9,566 nucleotides of DNA, taken from NCBI GenBank assembly GCA_964448405.1, contig CAYUVW010000038.1:1-9566 (forward strand), written 5' to 3'. This DNA is from DAORHV01 sp964448405. Its GTDB lineage: Bacteria; Patescibacteriota; Gracilibacteria; Peribacterales; Peribacteraceae. The position numbers and the translations under genes were made by a program. The notes below the pieces were generated by a model, which saw only the letters and a program-made list of their open reading frames with translations, ran no database searches and had not been told where the DNA came from. Shown piece by piece: positions 6,367 through 9,566 of this stretch; position 1 is the first letter of the stretch; every line of letters begins with the position of its first letter.

Positions 6367-6783
6367 TTATTTGCAGAGACGCAGTTGTGGTCCGAACGGA
6401 TCGCGCAGCAGCTTGCGCAGGTTCTGCTTCTGTTTGGCGTAGGTTTCCGGAGTGGCGCTGATGTTGAACTGGTACGACGATGTGCCCTTGTTCACGTAGT
6501 GGTACTCGCGGATGGTTTTGTCGCCGTCCTTGGCGATGATGCGTACGGAGGGGTGCTTGCCGATGCTGAACATGTAGTCGATCCGCGACTGCGTGGATGT
6601 GGCGAAGATGTTGTCCATGGACGCGGCGACCTGCTCGTCCAACGTTCCGCCGTACGGGAGTGCCCCCGAACGGTAGGCGAACGTATCGCTGAAGGAACAG
6701 CTGTCCGGGGCGGCGGCAGCCAGCGCGGAAGGAGCGAGGGCAAAAAGCAGTGCGGTGACGGAAAGCAGGCGTGTGGTGTTCAT
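6367..6783 (-). CDS. Small exported protein of unknown function, 138 residues
   Basis: It starts MNTTRLLSVTALLFALAPSA, a Sec signal peptide with a basic N-terminus, a hydrophobic core and an A-L-A site at 20-22, so cleavage after about residue 22 is likely. The mature part is about 115 residues with just two cysteines, near its ends (29 in DSCSF and 137 in LRLCK). These could form a disulfide outside the cytoplasm. The body looks soluble, with a strand-rich stretch, DKTIREYHYVNKGTSSYQFN, and a basic C-terminal helix. No family is recognised. ATG 6783 is preferred to an in-frame upstream start at 6801 because the signal peptide begins there. It lies 18 nt after the murD stop on the same strand, so co-transcription with murL-murD is possible, though a promoter-like pair is also present upstream. 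Confidence 0.75.
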   Translation of the reverse strand: MNTTRLLSVTALLFALAPSALAAAAPDSCSFSDTFAYRSGALPYGGTLDEQVAASMDNIFATSTQSRIDYMFSIGKHPSVRIIAKDGDKTIREYHYVNKGTSSYQFNISATPETYAKQKQNLRKLLRDPFGPQLRLCK

Positions 6784-6789
6784 GTGCCA

Positions 6790-6818
6790 ACGGTATCGCA
6801 ATCAATCCGGTTTTCCAA
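6790..6818 (-). promoter_or_regulatory. Possible promoter of the exported-protein gene inside the murD 3' end
   Basis: On the minus strand TTGGAA (6818-6813), a 17-nt spacer and TACCGT (6795-6790, 3 of 6) lie 6 nt before ATG 6783. The -10 is weak. The -35 and both spacings match those of the antiporter promoter. If real, this gene has a leaderless transcript of its own besides any read-through from murD. Confidence 0.3.
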
Positions 6819-8082
6819 TGGCCGCGCGGAACTGGTCGCCGCGGTCTTCGAAGTTCTTGTACATGTCGTAGCTTGGGGAGGCGGGGGACAGCAGTACGAT
6901 TTTGCCTTCCATGGTGTTCTTGCGGGCCAGTTCCACGCCCTTTTCCATAGAATCCGCTTCATGGAAGCACACGTCGGCATGCGCGTCGCCCACCGCTTCG
7001 CGGATGCGCGGGCCGCTTTGGCCGAACAGCACGATGGTGCGGACCTTGGACTTGGCGATGCGCGCGGCGAGCGTGCGGAAGTCGTAGCCGCGGTCCTGGC
7101 CGCCCAGCAGTATGGTCACGACGTCGTCACCCAATGCGTCCAGAGCGGCGATGGCCGATTCGGGCGTGGTGGAGATGGCATCATCGATCCACTCGATGCC
7201 GCCGGCCTTGCCGAGAGATTCCAGGCGGTGGGGGAGTCCCTTGAAGTTCTTGATGACGGGCAAAGCCACCGATACCGGCACGCCCAGCGACGACGCGACC
7301 TTCCAGGCACCGCCGATATTCGTGAGGTTGTGTTCGCCGCGCAGTTTGATGTCTGCCAGCGCTACAGGGGCGTCTGCTTTGGAGTAGGGGATACGGGTTC
7401 CCGGGCTTTCCAGTGCCATGGCCTTGGTCTCTGCGAATGCGTCGCTGTAGAACACGCTGTCGCTCGCGCTTTGAAACCGGGCAATGCGGGCCTTGGCTTC
7501 TTTGTAGGCTGCCAATGATCCGTGGTAATCCAGGTGCTCTGGAAAGAACGCGGTAATGACGGCAATCTGCGGGCTCGTAGTCAAATCCGCGAGTTGATAA
7601 CTGCTCATCTCCTGAACAAAAATTGTGTTCGGTTTGGCGTGGTCCAGGAAATCGATGGCCGGAATGCCGATGTTCCCGACCAGATGCACGTCCTTGCCGC
7701 CGGCCTTCAGGAGCTCGTAGATCAATGTGGTCGTGGTGCTCTTTCCCTTGGAACCGGTGATGCCGACGATCAATGACCCGCCGGCCTTGGCCGTATCCAG
7801 GAAAATCTGGGTGGCCGAGGTGATTTTCTCCTTCACGGCGGCGAACTCGGGCTGCGGCGGGATGCCGGGCGACTTCACGATCAGGTCGAAGCGCGCCAAA
7901 TTCGCCAGGTAGCCGTTGCCGGTCTGCGTCTCCACGCCGAGCGGGGGATGCTCCAGCTTCTTGTCCGCAATGGTCACTTTCGCGCTCGGCGCGAACTGAC
8001 GGACGGCGCGCAGCGTGGCTTGTCCTTCGCGGCCGAAGCCCAGGATGCAGATAGCCTTTCCGTCGAGCTCCTGGATGCGCAT
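6802..8082 (-). CDS. murD: UDP-N-acetylmuramoyl-L-alanine--glutamate ligase (MurD type, probably L-Glu-adding)
   Basis: A 426-residue cytoplasmic Mur ligase that uses ATP to add glutamate to UDP-MurNAc-L-Ala in peptidoglycan precursor synthesis. An N-terminal Rossmann-like domain with ILGFGREGQAT (13-23) binds the UDP precursor. The central ATPase domain has the P-loop GITGSKGKST (107-116), EHLDYHG (182-188) and the Lys expected to be carbamylated (197, in YKEAKARI). The C-terminal domain has GLPHRLE (282-288), DDAISTTPESA (300-310), LLGGQDRGYDF (325-335) and SPASPSYDMYKNFEDRGDQF (399-418). Where ordinary MurD has DSKATN and a Lys in the LGG loop to hold D-Glu, this protein has DDAISTTPES and Arg331. 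With murL directly upstream, I infer it adds L-Glu, as MurD2 of Xanthomonas does. The start ATG 8082 overlaps the murL stop by one base (TGATG). The longer open frame to 8289 is antisense-free but lies inside murL and is not family-like. Confidence 0.92.
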   Translation of the reverse strand: MRIQELDGKAICILGFGREGQATLRAVRQFAPSAKVTIADKKLEHPPLGVETQTGNGYLANLARFDLIVKSPGIPPQPEFAAVKEKITSATQIFLDTAKAGGSLIVGITGSKGKSTTTTLIYELLKAGGKDVHLVGNIGIPAIDFLDHAKPNTIFVQEMSSYQLADLTTSPQIAVITAFFPEHLDYHGSLAAYKEAKARIARFQSASDSVFYSDAFAETKAMALESPGTRIPYSKADAPVALADIKLRGEHNLTNIGGAWKVASSLGVPVSVALPVIKNFKGLPHRLESLGKAGGIEWIDDAISTTPESAIAALDALGDDVVTILLGGQDRGYDFRTLAARIAKSKVRTIVLFGQSGPRIREAVGDAHADVCFHEADSMEKGVELARKNTMEGKIVLLSPASPSYDMYKNFEDRGDQFRAAIGKPD

Positions 8083-9434
8083 CAGCTGGGTAGCAGCGAA
8101 AGAAATTGTGGCGGAACCAAGTGCCTGGTGCCGAGTTCGAACTGCTTGGCGATCAATTGTTTCGGCTTCTTGATCTTCTTGAAGACGTCCGATTTCAGGA
8201 ACATCTGCATGGCTGCGGTGCTCTCCAAATCGCCGCGCTCGTGGGCCATTAGGAAGGCGGCAACGGTCTCCTCGGGCGTACCGACGCATTCAAATGGCTT
8301 GGTGCCCTCTATGCCGAGCAGCTGCCTGTAGAGCGGCAACAACTCATGTTCGTCGAACATGTTTTTCTCAAAGATACGGTCCAGCGTTTTGCTGTCCACG
8401 TGAGCCGCCATGAGTGCGAAGACGAATGCGCACTTGGGGCAATCGCCGCACCAGCGGTTGTCCGGGCCATCGCCGGAGATTTTCCAGTTCTTGTTGCAAC
8501 TGGTGAACGAGGTGAAGTATTGCGGGTATTGCGCGAACAGTTTGGTCACGTGCAGTTCGGTGAGCGGCCTGAGCAAGCTGAAGTACTCGGCGTCCTGGAG
8601 CATCCATTCGCGGGCATAGTCGGCAAGCAGTTTCTCGGCGGCGAAGCTCTTGCTCCACTGGTGGTTGATTTCGCGGTCCTGGAAGACCACGTTGCCGTAA
8701 TCGGCGCTGCCTTCATTGCTCATGACCACCGCGTCGTAGCCGTACAAGAGCGCAATCACGATGGAGAGAATCGACAGGTACGCGGTAATGGGCACGTGGC
8801 CGTTCAATGCGCCCAGTGCATTCAATTCGAACAAACGGGGAGATAGAGAACGCTTTACCGTAATCATTGGCAAGCCGGCGATCAGCGCCACCTCGTCCAC
8901 AATCGGGTGCGGCTCCATGCGCAGCAGCGTGCAGCGTGCACCGGACTTCTTCAGCAGTTCCAGTGTGACGATAGAGTCTTTCCCGCCGCCAATGGGAATA
9001 AGCAGGCGTTTCTCCGGACGATTGACCACATTGCGGCGTTTCCAGTTAATGGGCTTGCTGGCCGTGCCTTCCGGGAAGGGGAATCGCACCAACGAACGGA
9101 AGTCGATGTTGTTTTTGAAGAAAAATTCCCCCAGGCCGTTTTCGTACACGGCGGTCCAGAATTGGGCTTGGCGCTTGTTGAGGTGGCCGGTGCGGATCTT
9201 GATCTCTCTTGGGCAACAGGTTTTGTAGTAGCTGATGCCGCCGATGAGGTGCATGGCGAACAAGACGGCATCCAGTTCGTGGGTATCCAATGCGGCTTCA
9301 TCTAGGCCTTCTTTCGGCAACTGGATCGTCTCGGTGAACGTTTCGCGGCCGTCGAGCGAGTATTCCAGAATGATCCTGCAGGTGTTGCGGTTGAATTCGT
9401 AGCGCTCAAAGATGAACGTTGAGTACTTTTCCAT
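8082..9434 (-). CDS. murL: UDP-N-acetylmuramoyl-L-alanyl-L-glutamate epimerase
   Basis: A 450-residue cytoplasmic enzyme. In the characterised Xanthomonas pathway MurL uses ATP to invert the terminal L-Glu of UDP-MurNAc-L-Ala-L-Glu to D-Glu, releasing AMP and pyrophosphate and making glutamate racemase unnecessary. Seen here: a family-specific N-terminal region (1-140), a PP-loop-type nucleotide motif PIGGGKDS (147-154), NGHVPITAYLSILSIVIALL (211-230), MSNEGSADYGN (238-248), NHQWSKSFAAE (257-267), SCNKNW (312-317), a cysteine cluster WCGDCPKCAFVFALMA (328-343) and GTKPFECVG (377-385). These blocks match what I recall of MurL; the length also fits. A PP-loop tRNA-modifying or QueC-like enzyme was considered, but the N-terminal region, motif order and adjacency to murD argue against it. 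The start at 9434 follows from the TATACT 9 nt upstream; the open frame to 9551 runs into the tRNA gene. It is first in a murL-murD unit joined by TGATG. Confidence 0.87.
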   Translation of the reverse strand: MEKYSTFIFERYEFNRNTCRIILEYSLDGRETFTETIQLPKEGLDEAALDTHELDAVLFAMHLIGGISYYKTCCPREIKIRTGHLNKRQAQFWTAVYENGLGEFFFKNNIDFRSLVRFPFPEGTASKPINWKRRNVVNRPEKRLLIPIGGGKDSIVTLELLKKSGARCTLLRMEPHPIVDEVALIAGLPMITVKRSLSPRLFELNALGALNGHVPITAYLSILSIVIALLYGYDAVVMSNEGSADYGNVVFQDREINHQWSKSFAAEKLLADYAREWMLQDAEYFSLLRPLTELHVTKLFAQYPQYFTSFTSCNKNWKISGDGPDNRWCGDCPKCAFVFALMAAHVDSKTLDRIFEKNMFDEHELLPLYRQLLGIEGTKPFECVGTPEETVAAFLMAHERGDLESTAAMQMFLKSDVFKKIKKPKQLIAKQFELGTRHLVPPQFLSLLPS

Positions 9435-9443
9435 TGCCCGGGC

Positions 9444-9449
9444 AGTATA
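9444..9449 (-). promoter_or_regulatory. -10 element of the murL-murD unit
   Basis: On the minus strand TATACT (5 of 6 to TATAAT) stands 9 nt before ATG 9434, the same hexamer as at grpE and the TauE gene. No convincing -35 is visible 16-18 nt upstream. The predicted transcript would start within about 3 nt of the ATG. It is back to back with the tRNA-Leu promoter. Confidence 0.5.
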
Positions 9450-9477
9450 GCGTACTTTCCTTTGATAGACGCGCTCG

Positions 9478-9483
9478 TACAAT
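9478..9483 (+). promoter_or_regulatory. -10 element of tRNA-Leu
   Basis: TACAAT (5 of 6 to TATAAT) lies 16 nt before the first base of the mature tRNA, leaving room for a short 5' leader of about 10 nt for RNase P removal. The -35 region is poor (tttcct near 9456-9461); TTGATA at 9462-9467 is only 10 nt away and too close. Confidence 0.5.
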
Positions 9484-9499
9484 GTAGGCTTTGTCCTGT

Positions 9500-9566
9500 G
9501 CCGGAGTGGCGGAATTGGTAGACGCGCACGACTCAAAATCGTGTACCGCAAGGTGTGAGGGTTCGA
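9500..9566 (+). tRNA. tRNA-Leu(CAA), 5' part; the 3' end is off the window
   Basis: Acceptor 5' strand GCCGGAG (9500-9506), TG linker, D stem GCG/CGC (9509-9511 with 9523-9525) around a D loop containing GG. The anticodon stem is CACGA/TCGTG (9527-9531 with 9539-9543) with loop CTCAAAA, so the anticodon is CAA (9534-9536) and reads UUG. A long class II variable arm follows with stem ACC/GGT closing a GCAA loop (9545-9554). The T stem GAGGG (9557-9561) and the TTCGA of the T loop end the window. The type II variable arm and the overall pattern match tRNA-Leu. About 15-20 more bases are needed to complete it. Confidence 0.95.

Noticed and set aside
6385..7518. Open frame of 377 codons on the plus strand
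   Set aside because: It is antisense to murD and to the exported-protein gene. Its Val/Gly/Ala/Arg-rich composition is typical of a GC-rich shadow frame.
8082..9434. Reading of the 450-residue protein as a QueC/tRNA-modifying PP-loop enzyme
   Set aside because: The GGGKDS motif and cysteine cluster invite it, but the motif order, the large N-terminal region and one-base coupling to murD fit MurL better.
1..9566. Mobile elements, CRISPR arrays, phage genes or tandem repeats
   Set aside because: No transposase or integrase motifs, no regularly spaced direct repeats and no long terminal repeats were seen on either strand.

Overview
The window is a compact bacterial chromosome segment carrying eight protein genes and the 5' part of a tRNA gene. 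Peptidoglycan genes (murL, murD) and grpE identify it as bacterial. None of the starts has a convincing Shine-Dalgarno sequence. Instead most genes have a -10-like hexamer only 6-9 nt before the start codon, so transcripts would begin at or within a few bases of the ATG (leaderless mRNAs). That habit, an archaeal-type PEP carboxylase, a TauE/SafE-cupredoxin fusion and a MurL-dependent D-glutamate route suggest an uncultured lineage. A Patescibacteria (CPR) member, for example Peribacteria-like, is my best guess, but this is low-confidence inference from gene content; Deinococcus-like or other leaderless-prone phyla are not excluded.

Layout. 1-1037 (-) is a membrane protein of the TauE/SafE (DsbD_2-like) type with a C-terminal cupredoxin-like domain, running off the left edge. 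1093-2835 (-) is a large polytopic GT-C-like glycosyltransferase. A 24-bp divergent gap separates it from 2860-4404 (+), archaeal-type phosphoenolpyruvate carboxylase. This converges, with overlapping stop codons (TTAA), on 4401-5387 (-), a CaCA-family Ca2+/Na+ antiporter. An 89-bp divergent gap with two back-to-back promoters leads to 5477-6067 (+), grpE. A small orphan ORF (6132-6356, +) follows and converges on a small exported protein gene (6367-6783, -). That lies 18 nt downstream of murD (6802-8082, -), which is translationally coupled (TGATG) to murL (8082-9434, -). At the right edge a divergent tRNA-Leu(CAA) begins at 9500.

Functionally the most coherent unit is murL-murD. MurL is known from Xanthomonas as the epimerase that converts UDP-MurNAc-L-Ala-L-Glu to the D-Glu form after a MurD-type ligase has added L-Glu, bypassing glutamate racemase. 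The tight coupling, and changes in this MurD at positions that face glutamate in ordinary MurD, support that reading. The other genes look like independent single-gene transcription units (membrane glycosylation, anaplerosis, Ca2+ export, chaperone nucleotide exchange, metal or redox membrane function). No insertion sequence, CRISPR array or phage gene was seen, and there is no gene-free stretch longer than about 100 bases.
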